Origin: Effrenium voratum
Taxonomy: Eukaryota > Sar > Dinophyceae > Suessiales > Symbiodiniaceae
Reading direction: 5' to 3'
DNA: 64,000 bases
NCBI GenBank assembly: GCA_963377175.1
Contig: CAUJNA010003319.1
Location: 411,001-475,000 of the forward strand
Part shown: positions 1 through 13,875 of the stretch, in pieces
Layout: every line of letters begins with the position of its first letter
Position numbering within the stretch: position 1 is the stretch's first letter
Position numbers and translations under genes: made by a program
Notes under the pieces: generated by a model
The model's database searches: none
What the model saw: the letters and a program-made list of their open reading frames with translations, nothing else
What the model was told of the DNA's origin: nothing

Positions 1-472
1 TCCAACGGGCAGGCTTAATAATTTTCGGCGAGTTCCTCCGCGAGGGGCTCTCCCAAAAGTCAGGATCTCGGCGAGCAATCTCGGCGAGTTGCGCTGAGCG
101 GCTTGGCTGGCTGCGAAGCACGCAAATCTCTCCTTAAGGCCCAGTTCCACCAAGCCCTGCTTTCGGAGAGGCCCTCGCAGAGGGGCTCTCCTTGAGAGGG
201 GGGTCTGGCCGACTTTTGGGAGAGAAACTTGGGGCGCGATGCAGTCGCCTCTCCAAAAAGTCGGCCAGACCTCCCTCTCAAGGAGAGCCCCTCTGCGAGG
301 GCCTCTCCGAAAGCAGGGCTTGGTGGAACTGGGCCTTAAGGAGAGATTTGCGTGCTTCGCAGCCAGCCAAGCCGCTCAGCGCAACTCGCCGAGATTGCTC
401 GCCGAGATCCTGACTTTTGGGAGAGCCCCTCGCGGAGGAACTCGCCGAAAATTATTAAGCCTGCCCGTTGGA
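1..472. repeat. Near-perfect long inverted repeat (palindrome), arms 1-224 and 249-472
   Basis: Base k pairs with base 473-k along nearly the whole stretch. The arms are about 224 bp with only a few mismatches, and a 24-nt spacer (225-248) separates them. The same 58-residue open stretch can be read from either strand, which is a by-product of the symmetry and not evidence of a gene. The left arm starts at the first base of the window, so the repeat may continue outside it. The right arm and the sequence after it contain several copies of the octamer CTCGCCGA between about 380 and 515. It could be a foldback or MITE-like element, or a local inverted duplication. I see no transposase. Confidence 0.85.
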
Positions 473-1350
473 TTTCTCGCCGAAAACTTTGTGGCCTGCC
501 AGCCAAATTCCTCGCCGAAAGAATTGCTGATCATTGCAGATCCGCCGCCTGCGTTCCTCACTGAGCTTTGCCTGATCGACAGCCAGGTCCATCCCGCAGT
601 TGCGAGCACACCTGGAGCCCCTGTGCATGCCTTAGCCAGCAACGCAATCAAGAAACTCTCATCCTGCGAAAACGGCCCATGGGGTATTGAATGGCCGGCA
701 AAGTAAAGCCATGACATACACAGCTAAGTCTCGTTTCGACCAAACAACCAACCTGGCCAAACAACCAAGTTGAGCGAAAGTTTTATTGAAATGATTGCAC
801 AACATATCCCCATAGAAAGGCTCTGAAAACGGGCCTCAAATTTGACCAACCTGCAAACTGAGCCAAATCATGAGCAATCAATGACCTCGTTGCTGCTGTG
901 GCACTTGCAGGCGGCTTCGCAGGCCTTCAAATTTGGAAGACCCACCTGGCCAAGGCTCGGCTGCGAAGCGTTGCAAGATCTTGGGCCTTGGAAAGGTCTT
1001 CATCGGACCGATGGGTCTGGATTCATAAGTTCTATCCCGACAAGGAACAACATGAGCAAGCTTTCTCTGTCTCTCCTTGATGTTGCAGCATTCGATCTGC
1101 CCAGTTCCACTGCAAATTCATCTAGACCGGCAATACAACAGCCCTCTCTGCCCCTGAAAGCCCTGTAGCTTGGTTGTTTTGCTCAAGGCAGGGAAAATAA
1201 TGATCTGCTCCGCAAAGGACCCCCAGATTGGACAAAGCTATCTTAGGTTCAATCACTTACAACATTCAATTCCAGGAGAAACAGGGAAGACTTGGTTGGC
1301 CCCACACGGGAGCGGGCAATCACAGAAATAATAGACATAATATGTATATA
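473..1350. other. Non-coding stretch, no gene recognised
   Basis: Beyond the inverted repeat the CTCGCCGA motif recurs twice (about 477 and 512). The rest has only short open frames with no recognisable domain on either strand. Confidence 0.5.
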
Positions 1351-1430
1351 TATATAGTACATGTATGTATGTATGTATGTATGTATGTATGCATGCATGC
1401 ATGCATGTATGTATGTATGTATGTATGTAC
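1351..1430. repeat. TATG/GCAT microsatellite
   Basis: About 80 bp of tandem GTAT units with four GCAT units in the middle (about 1389-1404). Short Tyr/Cys/Met or His/Thr/Tyr open frames across it are products of the repeat. Confidence 0.95.
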
Positions 1431-2940
1431 GATTTGCCCCCTACAATCCTCATCCGATTTGGTTCTTTCTTGGAATGAGTGTGCTGATAATGCCAAGATG
1501 TTGGTTTAGTATTGAACATTTTTTCTTTTAGACACTGTCAAATAGAAACTATTGTCACCTGGAGTCATATGGCTTGTAGATGAGCTAGTAAAATCAAAAA
1601 TGCTAAACTGTAACATAATACTACGTCAGTCAATCAGACAATCTATATTCATAAGAACATTTAGACATGTCATTGCAGTTGTGAGGCTTATGATAACAAT
1701 GTCAGATTAGCAAATATGACAAACCAATGATTCCTCCTGAGATGATTGGCTGCTGTCATTAGAGTGTGTTTATAGTGTATACTGGGTATAATGATCATCA
1801 AGTTGTTTCGTGTCATGATAATGGTTGCTAGAAGAACAATTGTCAATGACACGCTGAAGCATTTGACTATCACACATTCAGGGTACTACATGCAAAGACG
1901 CACAAACACAAATCGAGAAACCAAACGAACGCACAAGCAGCAGTATCTGGTGAAGAACTCTTTCTAGTCCATGTGTGTTTCTTTTGAGTGAAGGATTTTC
2001 TTTCTGGTTTGGGGCAAGGCGGGGCGATGGGTGTCGCTGACCTAGTCTTGGCGCGCTTCGTGAGGCCCCCAATGCCAAAAACAGAAACCTGAAGAATCTA
2101 AGCCAATGAACGTTGAGCTAAAAAATCGGAATCCTCCAGGTGTGTTTTTGTTCGTGGCTTTCTCAGGTGTTGTTTGGCTTTGACGTCTCTTCGAGTTGTT
2201 GTCTCTCTGGTCTTTGCTATTGCCTTCGTCATCTCTCACCAACGATTGATTACAGGCTGCGCTTCACCAAACCAAATGTTGGTGCTCCTGTCCGAAAACG
2301 TTGTAATTCAAGAAGGCGCCTCTTGAAAGTGACGCGCCTTTTGCCCCAAGAAGGCCCCAAGTTCATGGCTAAGCATCAGCTATGCGACCGAAGCCACCCG
2401 CGCGTGCCCCGAAACGATGCGACCACTGAGGTTGAAGCCCAAACTACGCTAAAAGTAGCAGGCCCTGGCAGCCTGGGTTACCAAGACTTTCTGCGGAGCC
2501 CTACCTTTTACCCCACCCTCCCCGGGCGTGGCACGCACGCCCCTCCTCAAAGCCCAATTTCGTGGCGCTCAAAGTGTCCATCGTATCACAGGCCTTGGCT
2601 CTCGGTAATTATCTGCAAAATGTGGCTCCTGGAAGCGCAAACGTACAACAAACGAAGCACAAAACTCGTTCTGCGCAGGAAGACGGTTACTTATTCCCAA
2701 TGGAATTGCCTGTAGCATAGTAGCACCCGCAAAAACTAGCTGGAGACAATCCATTGAGCCTTCATTACGCATCACATCCGAGCGCCAGCCCCAGGGCAAC
2801 AACAACTAAATCCACCCCGGTGGGCAACTCAGGCAATGCTTGACCAGCCATAGCCCCAAGGCAGGCCTAAGCCAACCCCAAACTAAGTCCAGGCCCAGAT
2901 CATCCAAATCTGGCCTCAACCATTGTTGCGTTCTGCTGCA
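1431..2940. other. Non-coding stretch, AT-rich then mixed
   Basis: The part from 1510 to 1880 is AT-rich with no long open frame. From 2140 to 2715 one plus-strand frame is open for 191 codons but has no motif I recognise and no supporting context. I do not call a gene. Confidence 0.4.
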
Positions 2941-3110
2941 TTGCAGTGTGTCGTATTGTGTTGTGTTGTGTTTGTTATGTTGTGTTTAGTTGTGTGTGTG
3001 TGTTGTGCTTTGTTGTGTTTTGTGCTGTGATTTGTTTTGTGACGTGTTTTGTTTTGCTTTGTGTTTTGTTACGCTGTGTTGTGTAATATGTCGTGTTGCT
3101 GCATGTTGCG
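2941..3110. repeat. TGTTG/TTTTG-rich low-complexity block
   Basis: Irregular tandem of TGTGT, TTGTG and TTTTG units over about 170 bp. The strand shown has almost no A. Confidence 0.85.
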
Positions 3111-6100
3111 TTCAATGCGGTCTGTGCTGAGGCGCTAAGAAGTGTGACCTGATGCGCGCCTTGGAACATGCTGCTTCTAGGCTCCTCCGTGCACTAAGGG
3201 AGGTGGGTGGAGGGGTCGACTACTTTGCTTTCATGAATCTGGGTGATCGTAGAAATCAACAGGAGAACTGGATCCGTCCAGAAACTGGCCCGGGTCTTGC
3301 GACACCATCTTTAAGAGTGATAGGACCTACACTGATTGGTTCATGTGGGAAAGTAATCCGCAAACATGGCCAGCGCTTCTTAGATATACACCTGTGTTGA
3401 GGAACTAAGTTAATTTCCATAAGCCAGAAAACACTACAAAATGACCCACACAACATGAACATTTGTGAATGCGGATGATAATTGCACCCCAACAAGGACC
3501 CCCGCCATTTCATTCTGCGCTGTTGAGCAACATGTTCAAATTAAATGTCAAGTTGCCCTGGGTGGACCTTTTCTCACCCACTAAAGCTTCTGCGAACTGC
3601 TAGAAAAGAAGAGAATAGCGAACCAAACTACACAAACACACAAAACACCACAAAACACGCGGAGGAATGCACGGGTTTGGAGAACATGTAAGGGAATTGC
3701 TTAAAATTAGTTGAGAATTCAACTACAAATGAACCAATGCAACATCAAACGCGACCACCTCCAATCTTGAAGGCAAATTGAAGTTCTTCAGAGGGTTCTC
3801 CAGTACTGTCGGTGACAAGCTCTGTCAGCACAAATCCAAATTGATTTGGCGGGGCACAGTCTCTTGCAACCAAGCTCCCCTTGTTGCAATTGCCTCCTGT
3901 TTTTTTTTGTGTTTTTTTTTTTGGGGGGGGGGGGGCTTTTGCCTTCTCGAGCAATTGTCAAACGACACAAAGCCTTCTCGTGGGCATATTGAACCTCATG
4001 CGCCTCAGGCAGTCGTTGCAACTGACCTTGAGAAACTCCAAGTTCAAGCCATGGGGGTTGAATTCATTCCGTTTACACATTGTGCTGATGCGAAGTTTCG
4101 GTCAAGTTTGCCAAGCTTCCTTCACAGCTCCCATCCCTGAAGAAACAACCCATCTGTGCAGCCACAGTGGCATACTCCTTGCTGATAGGTATGTACACAC
4201 GCTTGCTTGGAGCACCTGGCATGTGCTCTGGGAAGAACAGATTGCGCAGTGAGGGCCAGCCCTTTTGACTCAACGCATCTAGGGTCCAGTAAAGGGGCCT
4301 ATGACAGCCCGCTTGAAGGTTCCTCGGCACGTTGTGTTGTGGATACTCGCAAGCAGTGGGGCGCCCCGCACTTGAATCAGCTAGAAGGCCTCCGTCCCGC
4401 AAAAGCTGCCAATTCGTACCTATCTTAGGCAGCGGGATAAGAGCATTTCATCAGCTGTTCGGGCTGGGGACAAAACGCACAAACCATGCAAGCAAGTTAT
4501 GGGGCAGGCAAGCCGAGCAAAAACGTTCTCAAAAGATTCTTCGGCCAGGTCAGAGGTAGCTTCATAATGATTAAAACTTGCTTGTACCGAGTACTGAGCG
4601 AAACTGGCTGTTGCGATTTCCCACCAACCGGGCTTGCCATGCTTCGCCGAGCTAATTCTCCAAACATCCAGGATCATACAACCGCCGCCCAGCGCGATTC
4701 GAGCTGGCAACTCTGTTGCATCATGAGCCAAATAGCATAGCAGCCACCGCACCCAATGGAAGCAGCTTCCGGCTTCCGCCAAACATGGGAAGTTGAAAAA
4801 GCAAATGTTCCCTCGGGACTCCTCCATTCAATGCAATACGCGGGAGTCTTCATTTTGCTCGGCGCTTGGACAAAACCATATGACCAAGGGATCTGCAAAT
4901 GCTTAAGTGTGAGCCGACCTTCTACGAGCATGGCTAGTAATTTGCTGTGCAGGGCTTGCAGGACCGCCTTTCTCGCTGAATCCACCCGACAAATGCCTAA
5001 CCCTAAAATTGACCAGCGGGCACGGACAAGCAAGCGAAGCAGTGTAATCTCTTGCTTTGAGCATGGCTCAAATCCCAAATCCTCGGAGTCAAGCCGGGCT
5101 CTGGGTCACGAACTCAGAGCAAACATTGCAACTTGCTGGCTGGCCCTGGCCGGTGTTCGACTTGCACAAGCTTCCAGCCCTCATGATTGTCAGATTCTTC
5201 TTCAACTCAAGCCGGATGCCTACGCCAATGGTCACTCACATCTTGTCTGCAATGGAGTTGCAACCCCTCTTGATCTTGCACGACCCGTCCGTCATCCGCA
5301 GACCAGCCTGCAACAAAGAAGAGGAAGCTTAGGAAAACAACATTCACCATGACCACCAGCATAAGCCTCAGCTTGGGTTGACGGCAGCCGGGACAGTCCT
5401 GGCACCGATCGCAACATGATAACTTGCAACAGCGGAGGGCCCACATCCAAAAAATCCTCCGACAAAACGGATGCTAAATGAAGCCGCTGTGCCAATGGTT
5501 GATTCTTACTCACGAAAGCCACCCGATTTTGAAAGCATTCGCTTCATTCGGCACAAGCCCGAACATTCCAACTTGCAGCAGGGCCATATCGCCCACGGAA
5601 CTTGATCTTTGGGATGCAGCCATTGCATCCCCCTGCCACTGAACACATGAGACCAGAAGAAAGACACTGAACAATCAAGCTGCGCGGCATGAGCCTGGGA
5701 AAGCTATCTGGCGCTGAATCTGAAGCCTGTAATTTACCATGGCTTGTGGTTTGCGCACTTGTGCCATGTAGGCAACCAAGGCGTGTCTCAAGACCTCCCC
5801 TTCGGCTCAACTTGCTTCCAAGTGGCATCTTGAATGATCCAGTTTCCAGGAAGCTCCAGCCCTGCAACTTCCCCTCACGAACGCGACCCCACAGATACAA
5901 CCGAGAGAGATCAACGATCCAACTGGACATGTATGAATCTGTATGAGCAACACACTGGCCTATTCAATCATATGCTGGAATATGCAAAACTCGATCGACA
6001 CAGCGTCAATCTTCAGGTCAAGCGCCGCACATGTTCGGTATGGGGATGCTGGCCCTCCAAGCATTGTGAGGTGTGTTGTAGAAAGGACCCGCTGCCACCG

Positions 6101-9100
6101 AGGAGCGCCACCTTGATTGCAATTCTCATCGTGGTGATCCCTGTTTGCCAGCGCGACGTTCCAGTCAGCCTGCAAGGCGAGTAAGCCGGAGACACAAATT
6201 CAAGGTGCATGCTGTTTGGCGATAAGAATCGCAAAGCAATGGCGCTTTACTTACAGCCAGCAGAAAGTGTCCAACAAAGGCCACGTTAGTAACTGACATC
6301 TTCAAACCAGCACTCTTCGGAGCCCTTGCACTGCACATCAAAGAGTGCAAACATGCTGGGCTCAGAATATTCCAAGCAGCCCGGGCCTTTTGGCTTGCCC
6401 AATGGAGTATAGCCTTTGTTCCCTTAACATCAGCCTCTCCACTTGTTTGGTTGATAGGGACTTCGCTGCACCATGTTGAATGGCTGCCGGGTAAACAATG
6501 TAAGCAAAGGTCAAGCCCGACGCCACATTCAACCAGTGAGTGAGACGTGTTGGCACTTCAACAAGACAAATCAACATATTGTCAGATGTTCTTTGGTAGC
6601 ATGCCATTGCTTGCGATTGGCTACACACCCAGGAGGAGCGCTGCCATTGAGGCGGCATTGCTGTTGCTGGCTCAATGAGAGAGTTGTATTGCGCATGTTT
6701 CAAAGCAAAGGAACATCGGACCACTTGGACAAAAAGTTTTGGCACAGTCCCAGTCCCAATCCTGCCACAAAAGTGAAAAAAAACTACTTTAGCGAGGACA
6801 AACCGAAAGCTGGCTCAGGTTTCCAGAGGTGCCAACGGCCCTTTTCACCCGCGTGCTCTAGACAAATCCTCAAAAACAGGTATCTCATCTCCCCCCCCTT
6901 CCCCCCCGCGCCTTGCTCCACAAGGCTTCGTCGGTACCGGTAGAGGCGCGGCTCGCTGGGCTTCCTGGGCAACTGGAGATGTTGTGCTGCACGATGTCGC
7001 GAACCCAGGCACCTTGCGCCCAGTCGACCTGAAGGGGCGGTCGGCGGTCGCCCATTCGACTGAAGGGTGAACCGGCAACCAAAAGAGAATCCAACCGCTG
7101 GGACGGGAGCTTGGTTTGATTGTACTTTTTGTGGGTTGTTTGGAAGGGAAACTAAAGGCTCTCATGGCATCCTGTTTAGGGGTTGAGTGAAAACGCCACC
7201 AAACCAAACAAACCACTTGCACGGGGTCCCTTTGACTGCAATACATGGGGCTGTTGAAAAAACGAAAAACAACCAATTGAAGAGGCCGGTTATTAAATGG
7301 TACCCCTTTGCGGGTTGTTCTGAAGAGCCTTCAAAAGGACACACACATGTTTGATGGTGCTATGTTTGGGAGTTGCTTCGAAGACACCAGGAAAAACACA
7401 ACAACACAAATCCATTCTGGGGCGCCCCCCCCCCCCCAGGGGACAAACCCGAGTGGCAACTGACAATCACCTCAAACCTAGCGAGTGCTTGGCACAAATG
7501 CAAGCTTGACACTCTCAACGCTTGGCGCGCCGAACTGCACCAAATTCCGTGCGGAAAATAAACGGCTGTCTGCATTGATGCCCTGAACTTTGTTGCTGTT
7601 GACCCCTTTGCAAAAAGTTTAACTTTTTGTGAGCTTAGTGAAAAACCCCTTGATTTCCCAAAAAGTTAAAGTCTAAAGATCCAACCCAATAGCAGTCAAG
7701 TGAATAGCTCGAACTTCCGAGCTTGGGCAAACATTCTGATGCAGGTTGCATCTTCACCTGGCGCCCCATATAGAGCGCACAACGGGACAAGGCCACCGCC
7801 ATTGAACTTGGCAAGCTGCTCCTGTTTAAGCCTGTTGTGCAGGCCACAATGTGCCATATGAAATGATATAAAAACAAAGGAAGCAACATGAGATGATCAT
7901 TTGCCTGAAAAAAAGTCCTTTCGTCCGAGGATTCCCCAAACTATCCTGAACTGCCCGATGCTTGCTGAGATTTTGAGGCAGTCACGCCTTCCTGAGCTAC
8001 GCACAACTTCTGGCGCACCTCTGCAACATTTCACACTGAACCTCATGGACCCTTTAAGTCTGCTGCGAAGCCAAGGATCCCCAACAGCCACCTTCATGTG
8101 TTCTGTTGCTCCAACCAAAAAAGAAAACAGTTCGCCACAAGTTGCGCAAACTCAACATCGCAATCAGTGAGGATTCAGCCACCTGAGTCAATCTTGGGCC
8201 GTTTCCTCTATCCTGCCTCGTACTCGTTGTCCCTCTCTGTGTCTCCAGCGTGAGGGGTATCGCTTCCCATGCAGATCGGCTCCGTCTTGAAGGACTGCGT
8301 GGGAGCCTCGCAGAACAGCCACATCCAATTGGAAACACTGATCAGAGGGACTTTGCAGCAATCATTCCGTTCTACTTCCTGTGGTGAGATCGTAATTGCT
8401 TATTCTAATCATTTCCATGTCGTAGCTCATGAGTTGAGACCACCTCCTTCTCGGCGAAGTGTATCAGGTATTTAAAATAGCATACCCGGTGAGATAAATT
8501 GCTCCTTGCGTAGTCACTTGAGTTGCTAGGGTGATCGAACGAAATCGCCCACAGTGCCTCCCCAAAAGGTGCCTCAATGGACTCGAACTTGCAACGCTTT
8601 TTGGGATTTTCCGAGTCTGAATGATCCACACAACAAGTTTAGTCAGACTGGTTGAGAAGTGCGAGGGCCAAAAAAGGAGGTGAATTGTTGAGGTGAGCCG
8701 GGGGTGAATCCTCAGAACGAATCCGTCTGAGGCTTCAGAATCATACATGGTTTGCTTGTTTTGACTTGGTTTTGCATGATCATTAGTGGGGCCTTACCGT
8801 GCTGCTCATTCAACATTCATTCCTTACAGGGGTTGCATTCCAACACAAATGCGGAGTTTAAGCGTTGTGTGCGCGAGCCTTGTTCGATTCGCTGGGGCTG
8901 GCTACATCCAGAAGTTCAAACGGATGGGAACAAGTGAACAAAGAAGAAGGCTTAGCCTAGTGCTCAGCAAGGGCTTCAACTAAGCACATGGTTGTGCCCA
9001 CTATCGCTTTGCAACATCTAAGGGGGCGTCAGTGCTGTCAGGAACAAAGGGCATCTCAAGACTGGGGGCTCTCCAAATGGCTTCGAGAAACCAAAGGCAA

Positions 9101-10820
9101 TGGAGGGCACTTGCCCTGTTTTTGAATCAAGGGCACCTAAGGCAGTGTCGGCCCAAGTGCCCCTTTGATTCGTTTGCTAAGTGCCCTTTTTGGCTTGATA
9201 GGGGTTGGGATTCTGTTGAAATCGAAGAGCTACCCGTGTCGAAGTGTGACAACTGCCACATTTGATTGGGGCCGACCCGGAAAGCCCGAACATGGCGTTT
9301 TGAGTGTCAAAGCGTGTCATTTGAGTGTCATTGCGGGGTGCGAATCGAGGTCACTTACCCCTTGAAAAGTTCACTTAAGCTAGTGTCGGCCCCCCCTGCG
9401 TGAGTGTCATTCACGTGTCGCTGCGGCTCGATTTGCCCGGACTGAGGAGGTCTGCTGGGGAGGGCAACCCTGAGGGTCTAAGTGCCCCTTAAATGGCTTG
9501 AGTGACCTCTTTGACTTAGGACTAAGTGCTCTTATTTTCAAAATGGATCATAGCACCCAAAAAATGAATGGAGGGCACTGAAAAGAAGCTGCATGGCAGG
9601 ACTCTAGTTTTGTCACTCTTCAAACTGGAGCTGAGAGATGTGCCGCGACGACTGGCTACGCGGCTACCCGCCTCCCCCAAAGTCGAAGATGATGCTGATG
9701 CGTTCAGCAACGGCTCCTGGAGGAACCTGCGCGAAGAAAAAATATGTGTCTCGGGTCAGCCCGAATGGCGGAACATTGAAGGAAGAAACCACAAACCAGT
9801 GCCTTGCTTACCGAGCATGCTTGAACAAATCTCCTTGTTTGACTTTGACCGAACAATGGCTTCCTAAGTTTTTGAGCTCCTCCCAACACGCAACTCTCTG
9901 GCAGGGTCCTTTGCGCCGGTTGAACCGATATGGCAATACCAGCCCGCACCATACAATGCCTCCACTCTTCGTTTCGTGAGCTCTCCAGCGAATGCTGACA
10001 TGTCATTTTGGTCTGGGTTGCGGCTGCTGGACTGCAAGGTGCTTTGTGCACAAAGGTGTTCGACCCATTCCCCCAGCTTTCGTGGATCTTGGCAATTTGC
10101 GGCACTTGCGCGACGCGCAACCAATTGGAACACGTGACGGTCGTGTGATTTGTCACTTGCCTCACAAAGGCAAAGCGAGCAAGCCGACAAACAACAGCTT
10201 GTCAATTTTCTTTGACCTCTGCTTGTCCCGGCCTCATGGGCTCCGGCTTGTTCCTCTCGAGCACCAGCACGGGCATTGCTCTACTTTTCAAGGGCGCGTT
10301 CGCTTGATACAATTGGCTTCTCAGCGCAGAACACACTTGAGCGCAGCACTCCCGCACAAATGCGGCGACGAGCAACATGTGTGGTTCCCCGCAAGGACAT
10401 GATGGGACTTAAAATTGTTTCCCGGACCACCTGGTTCTCTGGGCACTTTCATTTGGTCCATGACCTCTGAAACACTTAGCCTGCCCACCATACATGGAAA
10501 AGGACACCCGCCACTTGGACGGCACCCATGCTGGGACACACCGAACTCCCCGACACTGCGTTGATTCAGATCGCGCATGCTATCCCATGAGTGCACCAAG
10601 AGAAATGAACGAAGTCTGCCGCCGCCGCGAGCCAACTAAAGCATTCACTCCAAGTGACAACCTACCGAGCTCTCCATACCATGTTCCTTTCTTGGTCTGC
10701 TGCGAGAGCACCATAAAGGCCAAGGCTGGGAACTTGAGTTGCTTTTCTCTGCACACTCGTGCAGGGTGAGTGAGCCCTCTCAGGAACTTGAGTTGGGGGT
10801 TCCAGCTAGAAGCCATGTTC
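3111..10820. other. 7.7 kb with no recognisable gene
   Basis: Many short open frames on both strands, none over about 200 codons and none with a domain I recognise. Visible structure is limited to a T-run followed by a G-run at 3901-3935, C-runs at about 6893 and 7428, and a degenerate AAGTGCCC motif recurring between about 9100 and 9500. Exons of intron-rich genes could be hidden here, but I cannot support any one of them. Confidence 0.4.
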
Positions 10821-11164
10821 AGGATGGATAAATTTTACGTGTAATTATTTTGCCGTATTTTGCCCCTGGCCCCCCCCCGCAGCGGTTGCTTTAATTCCAC
10901 GTCCACATCCCAAGTGCTGTCCAAAAAAAATATCAGTCGTTTGGAGATGCTGGCGCGGTCTCCGACGTGCGTTGATTCCAAAAAGGTTGGCGCCATTAAC
11001 GCCACACGAGAAGTCTTCTGAAAGAGTGGAGCGAAATGGAGTCGGAGATATAGGCAGTCGTCCAAATTGGGCCCTAGAACTTGATGCCCTTTTGGTGTTG
11101 AACAAACACTCGAAATGACAAGGGTCGAAAGAAAACTTGGAGTGATTTGGGACGAGTCTGGGCG

Positions 11165-11365
11165 CAATGCAACGCACACTCTCCCCCCCAATCCCCCACC
11201 CCACCCCACCACATCCACTCGCACCCGCCCACACCCACACACGTACACACAAACAGATTAACACACACACACAAATTACACACACATGCTGTGTGACATA
11301 CACACCCACACACACACACACAAACACACAAACACGCAAGCACGCACGCACGCACCCACCCAGTA
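11165..11365. repeat. CA-rich microsatellite with CCCA interruptions
   Basis: ACAC and ACAA units preceded by a C-rich stretch (CCCCACC units at 11187-11215) and ending in GCAC units (about 11340-11355). Cys/Val-rich and His/Thr-rich open frames crossing it are products of the repeat. Confidence 0.9.
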
Positions 11366-12780
11366 TGCCTGGTCCTGCGAAATGCCTAAAGTGAGATCTC
11401 GTGCTTTCCCAACCAGAATGGCCTCTCACTTGTTGCAATGGTCCTTTTGGCGCAAAGCCCGTTCTTGCTCTTAACATTGACTGCAACCTGGCGCAAACAC
11501 CGGTGCCGAAGCCCCGCCCTCCCCTCAATCTTACCTCCTGTCTTGTCCAAAAGAGGCCCATGGGCAACCGCCGCAATAAAGAAATCCGCCAATTGATGCA
11601 AAAACATGAACACAGCATGGAACAACCCAACATGTTGGGTTGCCGGGGCGGGTTTGCCCGGACCGAATGACGGTCACTCTTGGACGTGGGTTGGGAAATG
11701 CGCAAATCCTATGCGAATAGCCGTGAATCGTGGCTTCGGTGGGATCACAGGAAAGCCTGCAAATGTCCAACTTCGCGTATTCGAATCTCAGATTCGAATA
11801 CGCGGTGCTGGCAGGCGCATTCTCATTTGCTTGAAGCAGGCTCCAGGACTGTGGCCTGACTCTCTTAGTGAGAGACCTTGAGAATGCCACCAACACTTTC
11901 ATGCAGCTGTCCAGCCCGGGCTGCCTTGTACATGCGAAGCAAACAAGTCATGAGCTGCGCTGATAACTTGCTGGCAGAACTTCCGTTCCTGCTCGCAACT
12001 GTGAGCGCAGCGGAGACAAAGACCAGCATTCGGGAAGGTAGCTGATTCAAACGCAAGAAGGCCCCAAGCCCTCTTAGACACCAGGTGTCTAAGACACCTA
12101 GTGGAAAAGTGGCAACGTGTCAGATAAGCAAATACGACTGCGCAGTCGCGTAGAGTGCGCAGATAGCGGAGAAGTCACATGGCGTGTGGGGCTGGGGGGT
12201 CGGGATCGACTAATTTGAAACACAGGTTGGCCTCGACATGCTGGAAACGTGGCCCCGTGTTCTTTCCATCCCCCCCCGTTCCCCCCCCCCCCTCGACAGC
12301 CGCAAACACGCTGAGGATCGGCATGCGCGGGGCAGCATGAAATTCCGGGCAAACCCCCCCCGTCAACCCAACATGTTGAATAAACCCTGGTGTCTGTCGC
12401 AGTTAACCCAACCCCCGCAACAAAAGCCCTGGTTAAAACCCAAAAGATGGCCAAACATCGGCCACGATGGCCTCAGGCGTGCACGGCATGGCGAGGCGAC
12501 CGCCCAAGGACAGGCCTCGGGAAGCGCGTTGCCAATCGGAACAAGGTCAGGCAGCATCTGGTTCTGCAAGATAATGCCCAAATAAAGTGTACCTTGGTCC
12601 TAGCCAGTCTTTCAACTTTGCGTGTACTTTTCAACAAGAAGCAAAATGTGGCGAGTTTGCCAAGAAGTAAGTATATTTAGATAGACCGGACCAAAAAAGC
12701 AAGGTTCAGACTCCGAAGACCCCTTGCTATCCCCAACCGAAAGTCACCCAAAGCAGCTGGACCTTAACTTCAGGAAAGCC
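11366..12780. other. Non-coding stretch, no gene recognised
   Basis: Two copies of a short phrase containing CAACCCAACATGTTG occur at about 11623-11638 and 12361-12376, next to C- or G-rich runs. A perfect 14-bp inverted repeat lies at 11777-11804 (CGCGTATTCGAATC and its complement, with CTCA between). No coding region is supported. Confidence 0.4.
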
Positions 12781-12783
12781 GAC

Positions 12784-13222
12784 ACCATGTACGAAACGGC
12801 ACGCACGCACGCAAGAACCGCCCACCCACCCAAACACACACACAAACACACACACAAGTGCACACAAGCACACACAAACACACACACACACACAAAAACA
12901 CACACACACACAAAAACACACACACACACACAAAAAACACACACACACAAACACACAAACACACACACACACCCACACACCCACACACCCACACCCACAC
13001 CCACACCCACACCCACACCCACACCCACACCCGCACGCACGCACGCACACACACACACAGACAAACACAAACACACACACACACACACACCAACACACAC
13101 ACACACACACACGCACACACACACACAAACAAACACACACACACAAACACACACACACATACACACACAAACACACACACACACAAACACAGAAACACAC
13201 ACAGACACAAACTCACACACAA

Positions 13223-13277
<55 letters not shown>

Positions 13278-13327
13278 AAACACAAACACACACACAAACA
13301 CACAAAAAAACACAAACACACACACAA

Positions 13328-13358
<31 letters not shown>

Positions 13359-13521
13359 AACCCACACACACACACACACAAACACACACAAACAAAAACT
13401 AAAACACACACACACAAACACAAACTAAAACACACACACACAAAAACACACACATACACACACAACAACACACACACACAAACACAGAAACACACACACA
13501 GACATAAACTCACACACACAA

Positions 13522-13578
<57 letters not shown>

Positions 13579-13628
13579 CACGCACACAAACAAACACACA
13601 AACAAACACACACACACACACACACAAA

Positions 13629-13661
<33 letters not shown>

Positions 13662-13802
13662 CACAAACACACAAACACACACACACACAAACAAACAAAC
13701 ACAAACACGCACGCACGTACGCACGCACGCTCGCTCGCACGCACACACGCACACACGCAGACACGCAGACACGCAGACACGCACACACACACAGACACAC
13801 AA

Positions 13803-13835
<33 letters not shown>

Positions 13836-13875
13836 CACACCACACACACAATACCGCACACACGAAAACGCGAGC
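12784..13875. repeat. 1.1-kb CA-rich microsatellite array
   Basis: About 1.1 kb of CACA, CAAA, CCCA and GCAC units. It is not uniform. A phrase with CAGAAACACACACACAGACA followed by AAACTCACACAC occurs near 13185 and again near 13480, so part of the array seems to have been duplicated as a block of about 295 bp. The 230-370 codon open frames on both strands are pure His/Thr/Asn or Cys/Val products of the repeat and are not genes. Confidence 0.95.
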
